A DNA stretch of 64,000 nucleotides from Nitrincola tibetensis (GTDB lineage Bacteria > Pseudomonadota > Gammaproteobacteria > Pseudomonadales > Balneatricaceae). The notes below the pieces were generated by a model. It searched no databases. It was not told the DNA's origin and was given only the letters and a program-made list of their open reading frames with translations. This document shows positions 26,844-35,347 of the stretch, in pieces; the stretch's first letter is position 1; each line of letters starts with the position of its first letter. The DNA is taken from positions 1-64,000 of the forward strand of contig NZ_QKRX01000001.1 of assembly GCF_003284585.1 (NCBI RefSeq), written 5' to 3'. Both the position numbers and the translations under genes were made by a program.

Positions 26844-28321
26844 GATTCTACCTTGTTAAATTTAGTCAACAGGTCTGCCACTATGGCGTAACACATGACA
26901 GAGACAATAGGAAAAATGGAAGCAAAGGCAATCAAACCAAAGCCATCAATTAATACGTTGCGTCCTTCAATGTGGGTTGCTAAGCCAATGCCGAGCGCCG
27001 TTACTAAGGGGACTGTAACCTCCGAGGTGGTGACTCCGCCTAAGTCAAAGGCCAGCGCTGTGATGTATTTTGGTGAAATAATCGTCAGTAATATTACCAA
27101 AGTATATCCACCGATGATGAAGTAGTGAATTGATCCCCCTGTTATTAAGCGAAAAACTCCAATTGTAATGCCGACAGCCACCCCTAATGCCACCATCAAG
27201 CGAATCGCATTGCCTTTAATACGCCCACCCGATGCCTCCTCAGCTTGTTGACCTACAGCAATAAGTGCAGGTTCGGCCATGGTTGTTGCGAACCCAATCA
27301 TAAAGGCGAATAAATAGATAAAACCAAAACGATTCAGGTTGATTAGTTGCTCTGCCATGCTGTAGCCAATTGGGAAGAGCCCAATTTTGAGTCCGACAAC
27401 AAAAGCGTAGAGGCCGATGATCACCAACAAAAAACCAAAGGCAATTTTGGGAGGATTGGATAGCGGACGTTTTAAAATAATATATTGAAAAAAAAGTATG
27501 GTGATAATGATCGGTAAAACATCCCTAAACATCGTCAGTAAGTCTAAAACAGCCGTTACAAGCACATGCTGTGTTGCCTGATGAGTGACCGCTTGAAAAG
27601 CCGCTTGCGTATCAGCAGAAAGGGAATAAACGACAATTCCATAGAGTTGAACGCTAATCATTGGCACCATAACGGCGAGTGCGACAAGACCAAAGCCGTC
27701 GATTAACGGGTTACGCCCTTTAATCGAAGAAGCAAGACCTATGCCTAATGCTGCAATTAAGGGAACTGTCACGATATTGGTGGTGACACCACCTGAATCG
27801 TAGGCTAAACCGACAATTTCTTCGGGAGCAAAAAACGTAACCAGCACGACTAGGATGTATCCAATGATCATATACCAGTGAATGGCGTGCCCAAAAATAA
27901 TTCTGAATACACCGAGAGCGATGACACAACCAACCGAAATAGCGACTAGTATCCGTAGAGTTAACGCATCGACTCGCCCTTCACTGATTTCCATCGCTTG
28001 ATTTGCAACGGCTATGAGCGCAGGTTCTGCCACCACCGCCGAAAAGCCCAAGGCAAAACCAAAGGTCAATAAAATGGGAATGGAGCCTTTACGAGCGAAT
28101 TGATTCGAAAGGCTCTTGCCAACTGGAAAAATACTGAGGTCTAAGCCTTGTAAAAATAAGGCAACGCCAAACGCAACGATAAGGAGGCCGAATGCCATGT
28201 TCAGACTGTTGTCCGGAACCTGTTGTAGGATAATCAGTTGAAAAAACAGTACGACTGCGACAATCGGCAGTAAATTTTTGAGTGCATGCAGGAATGCATG
28301 TCCGAAGCTTTTCAGAAACAA
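26840..28321 (-). CDS. DUF1538 membrane protein, internally duplicated
   Basis: A 493-residue polytopic membrane protein with two tandem DUF1538 halves. The repeat is easy to see: AEPALIAV at 98-105 and 349-356, GGVTT at 177-181 and 428-432, both 251 residues apart, and GRN.LIDGFGL near the end of each half. Such pseudo-symmetry is common in transporters, and the family is presumed to carry a solute, but none has been shown to my knowledge. It is first in an operon with PII-like and CBS genes, and divergent from trkA across a 295-base AT-rich gap. An ion or nitrogen-related substrate is only a guess. Confidence 0.8.
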   Translation of the reverse strand: MFLKSFGHAFLHALKNLLPIVAVVLFFQLIILQQVPDNSLNMAFGLLIVAFGVALFLQGLDLSIFPVGKSLSNQFARKGSIPILLTFGFALGFSAVVAEPALIAVANQAMEISEGRVDALTLRILVAISVGCVIALGVFRIIFGHAIHWYMIIGYILVVLVTFFAPEEIVGLAYDSGGVTTNIVTVPLIAALGIGLASSIKGRNPLIDGFGLVALAVMVPMISVQLYGIVVYSLSADTQAAFQAVTHQATQHVLVTAVLDLLTMFRDVLPIIITILFFQYIILKRPLSNPPKIAFGFLLVIIGLYAFVVGLKIGLFPIGYSMAEQLINLNRFGFIYLFAFMIGFATTMAEPALIAVGQQAEEASGGRIKGNAIRLMVALGVAVGITIGVFRLITGGSIHYFIIGGYTLVILLTIISPKYITALAFDLGGVTTSEVTVPLVTALGIGLATHIEGRNVLIDGFGLIAFASIFPIVSVMCYAIVADLLTKFNKVES

Positions 28322-28563
28322 GAATTGAGCCTCTTATGCTGCTGACGAATCAGTTTTATTAATTGTTTGATAAATAAGAGTTAATTTGTTCATCACTCAT
28401 CTAGCAAACATCATAATTAAATGAGATGACAATTTCACCACATTTATACATAAAATCATAATTAGCCTTGTATCAATTGATCTAGCGCAATTTTGTGTGG
28501 ATGGAAAGCTTGAGTGTCAGATTGGTCTGTTTTTCGTTAGAATAGGTCCGCATGAATTTAATC

Positions 28564-28580
28564 CAGATCAAACAGATCTG
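28564..28580. promoter_or_regulatory. Inverted repeat upstream of trkA, possible operator
   Basis: CAGATC-AAACA-GATCTG is a perfect six-base inverted repeat with a five-base spacer, ending 36 bases before the trkA ATG. It lies in the shared region between trkA and the divergent DUF1538 gene. No known regulator is recognised. The rest of this 295-base gap is AT-rich and shows no gene or RNA I can support. Confidence 0.3.
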
Positions 28581-28616
28581 TGTATGGCTAAATAACTCGG
28601 GTGAGCCGTTTACATT

Positions 28617-29993
28617 ATGTACATAATTATTTTGGGCGCAGGGCAAGTTGGCGGCACTGTGGCTGAAAACCTTGCGAGTGAAGCGAACGATATTACGATT
28701 GTTGACAGTGATGTTAGTCGTTTGAGGGAGTTAGCAGACCGTCTGGATATTCGAACCATAGAGGGGTCGGCTTCGAATCCAAGTGTGCTTGAAAGTGCCG
28801 GTGCAAGGGATGCGGATATGTTGATTGCTGTGACGAACAGCGATGAAGTCAACATGATTGCTTGCCAGGTGGCCCATACCTTATTTAACGTACCGACTAA
28901 AATTGCACGTATTCGTGAACATGATTATTTGTACGGCGATCATGCCTTGTTTGGCAGCAAAGCCATGCCTGTTGATGTGTTGATTAGCCCTGAAGAGCTG
29001 GTTACCTTACACATTAAGAAATTAATACAGCACCCTGGTGCGTTGCAAGTTCTTGATTTTGCGGGTGGTAAGGCTCAGCTGGTTGCAGTGAAAGCATACT
29101 ATGGCGGGCCCTTAGTTGGCCGTGAAATTGCTTACCTACGAACCCACATGCCCAAAATAGATACCCGTGTGGCGGCGATATTCAGACAGGATCGAGCCAT
29201 ACTGCCGCAAGGGGATACCATCATCGAGGTGGATGATGAAGTCTTCTTTATCGCCGCTAAACCTGATATTCGCTCGGTGATGAGTGAGTTGCGTCGATTG
29301 GATAAGCCTTATAAACGAATCATAATCGCTGGCGGCGGCAATATAGGTTCGCGTTTGGCCTTGAGTCTAGAAACCGACTTTCAGGTCAAACTGATTGAGC
29401 GCAGTTTACCCCGTTGCCATGTGCTGTCACGCCAACTGAATCGCACAATCGTGTTGCATGGTAGTGCATCTGATCGTGAATTACTGGTAGAAGAAAATAT
29501 TGATGATACTGATGTCTTCTGTGCACTGACCAATGATGATGAAGCCAATATCATGGCCTCCATGCTGGCTAAGCGCTTAGGGGCCCGTACCGTTATTACC
29601 TTAATAAACAATCCTGCGTATGTTGATTTAGTGCAAGGTGGTGTTATCGATATTGCTGTTTCACCTCAGCAAAGTACGATAGGAGCGCTGCTTACGCATA
29701 TTCGTCGAGGTGATATTGTCGCCGTGCATTCCTTGCGTCGTGGTGCTGCTGAGGCATTGGAGGCCATCGCGCATGGCGATAAGGGCTCATCGAAAGTGGT
29801 AGGGCGGACGATTGAAGACATAGATTTACCGCCCGGGACCACCATCGGTGCCATTATTCGGAACGATAAAGTGCTGATTGCCCATGATGATATTGAAATC
29901 CAAAATGATGACCATGTTATTTTATTTTTGGTTGATAAACGCCGAATCTTGGAAGTTGAGCGTCTCTTCCAAGTGGGTTTGACCTTTTTCTAA
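28617..29993 (+). CDS. trkA: Trk potassium uptake regulator TrkA
   Basis: TrkA is the cytoplasmic NAD(H)/ATP-binding ring that gates TrkH. It has two RCK units: the first Rossmann motif [18 protein letters not shown] at the start, the second [14 protein letters not shown] at about residue 240, each followed by an RCK_C part. The 458-residue length is normal. trkH follows after 15 bases, so the gate and pore are made together, an arrangement that Pseudomonas lacks. Confidence 0.95.
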   Translation: MYIIILGAGQVGGTVAENLASEANDITIVDSDVSRLRELADRLDIRTIEGSASNPSVLESAGARDADMLIAVTNSDEVNMIACQVAHTLFNVPTKIARIREHDYLYGDHALFGSKAMPVDVLISPEELVTLHIKKLIQHPGALQVLDFAGGKAQLVAVKAYYGGPLVGREIAYLRTHMPKIDTRVAAIFRQDRAILPQGDTIIEVDDEVFFIAAKPDIRSVMSELRRLDKPYKRIIIAGGGNIGSRLALSLETDFQVKLIERSLPRCHVLSRQLNRTIVLHGSASDRELLVEENIDDTDVFCALTNDDEANIMASMLAKRLGARTVITLINNPAYVDLVQGGVIDIAVSPQQSTIGALLTHIRRGDIVAVHSLRRGAAEALEAIAHGDKGSSKVVGRTIEDIDLPPGTTIGAIIRNDKVLIAHDDIEIQNDDHVILFLVDKRRILEVERLFQVGLTFF

Positions 29994-30008
29994 ATCGCAG
30001 GCCAACGT

Positions 30009-31457
30009 ATGCACTTTCGTTTAACTTTACGTGTGTTGGGGCTACTTTTGATGCTGTTTAGCTTCACACAGCTCCCGCCCCTAGCCATTTCTTTTTACTA
30101 TGATGACAGCGCCCGTTTTGCGTTTATGGCATCATTTTTTATTCTTCTGTTGGTTGGCTTTGCGATTTGGGTGCCTGTTTATCGCGTTAGAGGTGAGTTG
30201 CGCGTCAGAGATGGATTTTTAATCACGGTTTTATTTTGGTCTGTACTGGGTTTTTTTGGTGCGACTCCTCTCTATCTAGCGCCTGAGCCACAAATGTCGT
30301 TAGTGGATGCGGTGTTTGAATCAATTTCGGGGCTATCGACCACGGGTGCCACTGTCATCACAGGTTTAGATCATCTCCCGAAATCCATTTTATTTTATCG
30401 TCAGCAATTGCAGTGGTTAGGCGGTATGGGGATCATTGTGTTAGCCGTGGCCATACTTCCGATGCTTGGAATCGGTGGGATGCAGCTCTACAGAGCTGAA
30501 ATTCCAGGGCCGGTGAAAGATACAAAGTTGACACCGCGTATCACAGAAACGGCTAAGGCCTTATGGTATATCTATGCTGCTTTAACTATTCTCTGCGCGC
30601 TTGCCTATTGGTTGGCCGGCATGACCCCCTTTGATGCGATCGGTCATAGCTTCTCGACTGTGGCCATCGGTGGGTTTTCAACCTACGATGATAGTATTGG
30701 CTATTTTAATAGCCCCATGATTGAGCTGATCGGCATTACATTTATGATTATATCGGCGATGAACTTTGCGTTGCATTTCTTCGCTTGGCGGCAACGTTCT
30801 TTGCTGCATTACTTGAAAGATCCTGAAGTTCGATTTTTTCTAAGTATTCTAATGATTACATTTGTGATTACACTGGCTGTACTGATTATTCATCAAACCT
30901 ATGGCTCGGTCGATGCGTTAAGACGAGCCGCGTTTATGACCGTCTCGATTGCAACCACAGCAGGGTTTAGTAATGGTGATTTTGCCAACTGGCCTGTGAT
31001 GTTGCCTTTCATGTTGTTTATTACGGCTTTTGTTGGCGGCTGTGTGGGGTCGACTGGAGGGGGGATGAAAGTTATCCGTATCCTTCTGATTTTGAAACAA
31101 GGCTATCGTGAGTTACAGAGGCTTGTGCATCCGAATGCAGTTTTCCCTGTGAAATTGGGCAATCGCACCATTCCTGATAATGTCCTGCAGGCGGTGTGGG
31201 GATTCTTTTCTGTGTACCTGTTGGTCTTCGTTATCATGTTAATCGCACTGATGGGCACAGGGTTAGATCAAGTCACAGCTTGGTCTGCTGTGGGGGCTAC
31301 CATTACGAATTTAGGACCGGGTTTAGGGGATGTGGCAAGTAATTTTGGTGATATCAATTCGACTGCGAAGTGGATTTTATGCTTTTCCATGTTGCTGGGA
31401 CGCTTAGAGGTATTTACGTTATTGGTATTGTTTACCCCCGTTTTTTGGCGTCGTTAA
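30009..31457 (+). CDS. trkH: Trk potassium uptake channel TrkH
   Basis: A 482-residue inner-membrane potassium channel of the TrkH/TrkG/KtrB family, with repeated pore loops: SGLSTTGATVI, STVAIGGFSTYD, TVSIATTAGFSNG and ATITNLGPGLGD, plus the intramembrane GCVGSTGGGMKVIRI segment. Together with TrkA it takes up potassium, using the membrane potential, which suits the same cell that carries an Mrp sodium/proton antiporter. Length is normal. Confidence 0.95.
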   Translation: MHFRLTLRVLGLLLMLFSFTQLPPLAISFYYDDSARFAFMASFFILLLVGFAIWVPVYRVRGELRVRDGFLITVLFWSVLGFFGATPLYLAPEPQMSLVDAVFESISGLSTTGATVITGLDHLPKSILFYRQQLQWLGGMGIIVLAVAILPMLGIGGMQLYRAEIPGPVKDTKLTPRITETAKALWYIYAALTILCALAYWLAGMTPFDAIGHSFSTVAIGGFSTYDDSIGYFNSPMIELIGITFMIISAMNFALHFFAWRQRSLLHYLKDPEVRFFLSILMITFVITLAVLIIHQTYGSVDALRRAAFMTVSIATTAGFSNGDFANWPVMLPFMLFITAFVGGCVGSTGGGMKVIRILLILKQGYRELQRLVHPNAVFPVKLGNRTIPDNVLQAVWGFFSVYLLVFVIMLIALMGTGLDQVTAWSAVGATITNLGPGLGDVASNFGDINSTAKWILCFSMLLGRLEVFTLLVLFTPVFWRR

Positions 31458-31475
31458 GTCATTGTTTTATAATGT

Positions 31476-31509
31476 TAGTGGCCATTAATCTCAAGAGATA
31501 TGGCTACTA
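31476..31509. terminator. Convergent hairpin between trkH and CNNM gene
   Basis: TAGTGGCCAT (31476-31485) pairs with ATGGCTACTA (31500-31509), with a second stem ATCTC/GAGAT inside. It stands between two converging genes. A short T-run follows on the plus side (ATTTTACT). Confidence 0.5.
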
Positions 31510-31522
31510 AACATTTTACTCC

Positions 31523-32545
31523 TTAATCATCTGCAAGATTTTTGAGTCTGTGCTTCCAACGACGCTTTGCGAAACGTCGCATATTGGGTATGTCGTCAGT
31601 TTCATCCATGATCGGTTGACCGAGGATTGTTTCTATTACATCTTCCATTGTGACTAAACCTAGCCACGAACCATATTCATCATAAACTAAACATATGTGT
31701 TGTCGTTCGTGCATAAACTGGGCCATTAGCTGTTCGGCATTCAGTTGATCAGAAACAACTTTTATTGGCTTCATTAGGTCGGAAACAGTCTTTTGATCAG
31801 TTATATCAAGCATGTCATAGCGGAAGACTAAGCCAAGAGGTGCCTCATTTTTGTCAAGAACTGGGTAGCGAGAAAACTTGCCGACCTTTACTCGCTCAGC
31901 AAAGTCATTGAGTGATGCATCGGGGCTAGTGGTTTCACAAACCGTTCGCGGCGTCATAATATCCCGTACTTTTATGTCGTGCAAATCAAGAATATTAGCG
32001 ATAACCCGTTGTTCATCTTCATCTAATTTATTTAGCTCTCTACCAAGCACAGTCAATGCTTTTATTTCTTGACGTAAATCATTATTGTGATGTCCTCCTC
32101 CTAGCAGCTTCATGATTTGGTCGGATAACCAAATAAAGGGCTTAAGTAAGGTGATCATTAAATTAAGAGTAAATGGCAAGAATGGCGCTAATTGCGGCCA
32201 GTATCGAGCGCCAATAGTCTTAGGCAGGATTTCTGACAGTATTAGGATCAAAAGTGTCATTATAGCTGAGGCAATGCCTAAGTATCCGTCACCAAATACT
32301 AGAGTGACTTGAGCGCCAACACCTGTCGCACCTACAGTATGCGCTACAGTGTTTAAGGTAAGGATGGCAGCTAGTGGTTGATCTATTTTGTCTTTTAACA
32401 CCTTAAGCTTTTCGTACAACTTAGGTTGAGTTACCTTCTGATGTGCAATGTAACTTGGGGTTATAGACAATAAGGCTGCTTCGAGGATAGAACAAATAAA
32501 CGATACCGCAATTGATAAAACCGCAAAAGCAATTAAAAGGCTCAT
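31523..32545 (-). CDS. CNNM (DUF21) membrane protein with CBS pair
   Basis: This 340-residue protein has an N-terminal CNNM/DUF21 domain of three to four helices (SFICSILEAALLSI and ILSEILPKTIGARY are typical) and then a CBS pair from about residue 190 (VRDIMTPRTVCETT ... VTMEDVIETILGQPIMDETD). The CorC_HlyC transporter-associated domain at the C-terminus of longer relatives is missing. Family members are linked to magnesium or sodium export. It is a single gene with no obvious partner. Confidence 0.82.
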   Translation of the reverse strand: MSLLIAFAVLSIAVSFICSILEAALLSITPSYIAHQKVTQPKLYEKLKVLKDKIDQPLAAILTLNTVAHTVGATGVGAQVTLVFGDGYLGIASAIMTLLILILSEILPKTIGARYWPQLAPFLPFTLNLMITLLKPFIWLSDQIMKLLGGGHHNNDLRQEIKALTVLGRELNKLDEDEQRVIANILDLHDIKVRDIMTPRTVCETTSPDASLNDFAERVKVGKFSRYPVLDKNEAPLGLVFRYDMLDITDQKTVSDLMKPIKVVSDQLNAEQLMAQFMHERQHICLVYDEYGSWLGLVTMEDVIETILGQPIMDETDDIPNMRRFAKRRWKHRLKNLADD

Positions 32546-32732
32546 ACAGGTTGTTTACAACACTCCATTCAAATAATTTAATCAATCTTAATTCTATCGC
32601 TGCTAAAAAGCGAGTTCCGAAGTGAAATATTGCAGTGCTAGGATAGCCACAAAAAAAGATAGAGATGTGTAGCGTCTTTTTTCATTTTCAAATTTTATAT
32701 CCTAATCGGTTGGGGTATTTAGAGGAAGCTTT

Positions 32733-33668
32733 ATGCAGGCCGTGCTCAACATTACAGCACCGATCTTCTTTATCATTTTTCTAGGATATGTAAGCGTACG
32801 TTATCGCCTGATTCCTAAAGAAATGCTGCCTGGTTTAAGCCGCTTCGTGTTGTATGTGGCTCTGCCTGCACTGATCTTTATCAAGGTCTCCAGTATGCCG
32901 ATTGATCAGTTATTCTATCCGGCGTATTTGATCATTTATGGTGTCGGCTCAATCTGTGCATTGTTCACGGGCGTTCTGATCAGTCGTTATGTGTTTAAGG
33001 ACACGTTAGGTGTGTCGGGTGTGAGGGGAATGGGGTCGGCTCTATCCAATAGCTCGTTTATTGGTTTCCCTATTCTTCTGCAGTTTTTTGACCATGCACC
33101 TACGCAAGCCTTTGCGATGACGGTGATGATCGAAAATATCCTCATTCTGCCGATTGCCTTGATCTTTGTTGAATATGCGTTTGGACGCTCAGAACAAGCG
33201 AGCATTAAGGCACAATGGCAAGGTATCCTAAAGCGTGTGAGCACCAATCCGATTATTATTTCTGTGTTTGCTGGTGTTTTCTTTTCTGTTCTGGGGCTGT
33301 CTTTGCCTGCATTTATGGACGTTGGGCTTAACTTGTTAGCATCAGGAGCGGCTGCGGCGGCATTGATTGTTATCGGTGGCTCCTTGGTGGGAGTGAGCAT
33401 TAAAGGAAGCTACAGCCGTATTGGCAGTGTTAGCTTGGCTAAATTGGTCATTCATCCCTTATGGGTGCTGGTTTTAATCCAGTTTTTCCCAAGTATGCCA
33501 AATGATTTAAAAATGGCGGCTATCTTGTTTGCGGCCATGCCGATGTTTAGTATTTACCCCATTTTGGGGGGCGAGTATGGTCAACGAGAGTTCTGCGCCA
33601 GTGCCTTATTGGTCACCACACTATTCTCCTTTATCAGTGTCAGTGCTTTGATCCATATTTATAGCTAA
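32733..33668 (+). CDS. AEC family (auxin efflux carrier-like) transporter
   Basis: A 311-residue protein with ten predicted helices in two halves. It shows family features such as LSRFVLYVALPALIFIKVS early, ALSNSSFIGFPIL in the first crossing region and GGSLVGVSIKG in the second half. Bacterial AEC proteins export or import small organic acids such as malate or malonate; the substrate cannot be told. An AGAGGAAG ribosome site precedes ATG. aroQ follows on the same strand. Confidence 0.82.
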   Translation: MQAVLNITAPIFFIIFLGYVSVRYRLIPKEMLPGLSRFVLYVALPALIFIKVSSMPIDQLFYPAYLIIYGVGSICALFTGVLISRYVFKDTLGVSGVRGMGSALSNSSFIGFPILLQFFDHAPTQAFAMTVMIENILILPIALIFVEYAFGRSEQASIKAQWQGILKRVSTNPIIISVFAGVFFSVLGLSLPAFMDVGLNLLASGAAAAALIVIGGSLVGVSIKGSYSRIGSVSLAKLVIHPLWVLVLIQFFPSMPNDLKMAAILFAAMPMFSIYPILGGEYGQREFCASALLVTTLFSFISVSALIHIYS

Positions 33669-33695
33669 TTAATCCTTGCTTCAGTGGAGTTGAAC

Positions 33696-34160
33696 ATGAA
33701 AAAAATAATGGTGTTGAATGGCCCTAATTTAAACTTATTGGGCACTCGTGAGCCCGCTCAATATGGCTACGAAACACTGGCAGATGTTGAAGTGATGTGC
33801 CGTGAAATGGCGGCGCTTTATGGCCTAGAGGTGGATTTTCGGCAAAGCAATCACGAGGGTGATTTGATTGATGCTATTCATCAAAGCGGGAAAGAAGTCG
33901 CGGCCGGTGAGTCCCTAGGGGTGGTGTTCAATCCTGGTGCCTATACACATACGTCTATTGCGCTACATGATGCCATTAAAGGGGCTGATGTGCCTGTTAT
34001 TGAAGTGCACATTTCCAACGTGCACGCGCGTGAAGCTTTTCGCCATCACTCCTTCATATCCCCTGTTGCCAGCGGTATTTTGGTTGGTTTGGGTGTGCAG
34101 GGATATGTGCTGGGCATTCAGGCATTGGCGCATAAACGAGGTCTTGCCAAGTTAGATTGA
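33696..34160 (+). CDS. aroQ: Type II 3-dehydroquinate dehydratase
   Basis: AroQ dehydrates 3-dehydroquinate in the shikimate pathway as a dodecamer. Motifs: VLNGPNLNLLGTREPAQYG with the catalytic tyrosine, RQSNHEGDLID, FNPGAYTHTSIALHDAI, and the catalytic histidine in EVHISNVHAREAFRHHS. I chose ATG 33696 with a GGAG site over an in-frame GTG four codons earlier. 154 residues. accB/accC, which often follow aroQ, are absent. Confidence 0.95.
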   Translation: MKKIMVLNGPNLNLLGTREPAQYGYETLADVEVMCREMAALYGLEVDFRQSNHEGDLIDAIHQSGKEVAAGESLGVVFNPGAYTHTSIALHDAIKGADVPVIEVHISNVHAREAFRHHSFISPVASGILVGLGVQGYVLGIQALAHKRGLAKLD

Positions 34161-34271
34161 GAACAGGCTTAGTAGCAGTGCCAGCGTAAAGAACGAGCAA
34201 ATCGTTGTCATTAATAATGCGCTGGCGCAAATAATGCTATGATCCTTTAATTTTACAGTGATCCATGAAAA

Positions 34272-34979
34272 ATGCGGCTGACACAGTATTTAAGTCAAGC
34301 GGGCGTGTGCTCGCGAAAAGCGGCGAGCCGCTTAATTGCAGAAGGGCGCGTTCAACTGAATCAAAAAACCGCTACGCCTCATACCCCTTTCCGAGGGGAT
34401 GAGAGCGTGACGGTCGATGGTCAAAGGGTTCTGTTGTCTGAGCAGCATTTATATGTACTCTATAACAAACCTGTCGGCATTGATTGCAATTGTCGAGCAG
34501 ATGATCCTGCTAGCATTATCCATCATCTCACGTTACCACGACGCTTATTTCCTGTGGGTCGGATTGATAAGGACTCACGAGGTCTGATGTTGTTAACAAA
34601 CGACGGACGCTTATGTCATAGGTTGCTTTCCCCTCAATACGAGCATCCTAAGCAATATGAGGTTCAGGCAAGACCCCATTTTCAAAACTCTGCACTTAAT
34701 CCTGAATTTAAAAAAAAGATGGAGCAGGGGGTTGTGCTAGATGGGCAGCTCACTCAGCCCTGTCAGGTAACTTTGCTCTCTCATGATCGTTTTAAAATTT
34801 GCTTAACTCAGGGTCTAAATAGACAAATTCGGCGAATGTGCCGAGCGCTTGGCTATCATGTGGTGGATTTGCAACGAACACACATTCTGCAGTTGAGCCT
34901 AGACGAGCTTGCTGAAGGGGAATGGCGTCATTTAACTCGCAGCGAAATTGACGCCATCAAGGCACAGATTTTTCAATAA
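34272..34979 (+). CDS. RsuA/RluF-type pseudouridine synthase
   Basis: A 235-residue enzyme with an S4 RNA-binding domain (residues 1-50, YLSQAGVCSRKAASRLI) and a RsuA-family catalytic domain. The active aspartate lies in GRIDKDSRGLMLLTNDG. GLNRQIRRMCRALGY is the second signature. KDSRGL and the NKPVGIDC stretch are closest to RluF, which modifies 23S rRNA U2604, but E. coli RluF is longer, so I give no symbol. RluB or RluE remain possible. Confidence 0.8.
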   Translation: MRLTQYLSQAGVCSRKAASRLIAEGRVQLNQKTATPHTPFRGDESVTVDGQRVLLSEQHLYVLYNKPVGIDCNCRADDPASIIHHLTLPRRLFPVGRIDKDSRGLMLLTNDGRLCHRLLSPQYEHPKQYEVQARPHFQNSALNPEFKKKMEQGVVLDGQLTQPCQVTLLSHDRFKICLTQGLNRQIRRMCRALGYHVVDLQRTHILQLSLDELAEGEWRHLTRSEIDAIKAQIFQ

Positions 34980-35110
34980 AACTGTGTTTTCCAATCTTCA
35001 CAAGGCATGGATGATCACATCCTAGATGATAGAGTTTTTTCTATAACTTTAGTCGATATGGGCTGTTCATTTGTGTCGTATTTGGTAAACTTCAGGGCGT
35101 TTTGAAATAT

Positions 35111-35293
35111 ATCGGGAGAGACTGCAGGCTTAGCTGTAGCAGCGCCGAAGGAGCAACCACCCCGGAAACTCTCAGGCAAATGGACCGATTATTGAATAAA
35201 ACTCCGAAGAGCTGTCGGTGAATCGTCGCCCGGCACACCGAAGGAGCAAGCCTAGCATTATGCTGGGTGAATCTCTCAGGTCCCGAAACGGAG
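35111..35293 (+). promoter_or_regulatory. Tandem glycine riboswitch
   Basis: Two glycine aptamers lie in a row. Aptamer I (about 35111-35189) closes with ATCGG/CCGAT and has the core GCGCCGAAGGAGCAA and AACTCTCAGGCAAA. Aptamer II (35202-35293) closes with CTCCG/CGGAG and has CACCGAAGGAGCAAGCC and AATCTCTCAGGTCCC. These cores are the hallmark of the family, and the linker is only about 12 bases as usual for the cooperative tandem form. No clear terminator with a T-run follows, so control may be at translation; the dehydrogenase ATG is 55 bases downstream. The rest of 34980-35347 shows no gene. Confidence 0.93.
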
Positions 35294-35347
35294 GGGGTAT
35301 TCCATTTTAACATGGGATTTAACCTTTGACGTCTTTGGGAAAAAAAC

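Noticed and set aside
28483-28496. TTGATCTAGCGCAA as an FNR site between DUF1538 and trkA
   Set aside because: Two mismatches in one half-site and poor position; not distinguishable from chance in AT-rich DNA.
34180-34226. GCCAGCG/CGCTGGC inverted repeat between aroQ and the pseudouridine synthase gene
   Set aside because: The loop is over 30 bases and no T-run follows, so it is weak as a terminator; no known RNA is recognised.
35312-35329. Five-codon mini-frame (ATG to TGA) between the glycine riboswitch and the dehydrogenase, with a G-rich stretch upstream
   Set aside because: The G-rich stretch overlaps the closing stem of aptamer II and is about 14 bases from the ATG; a frame this short arises easily by chance.
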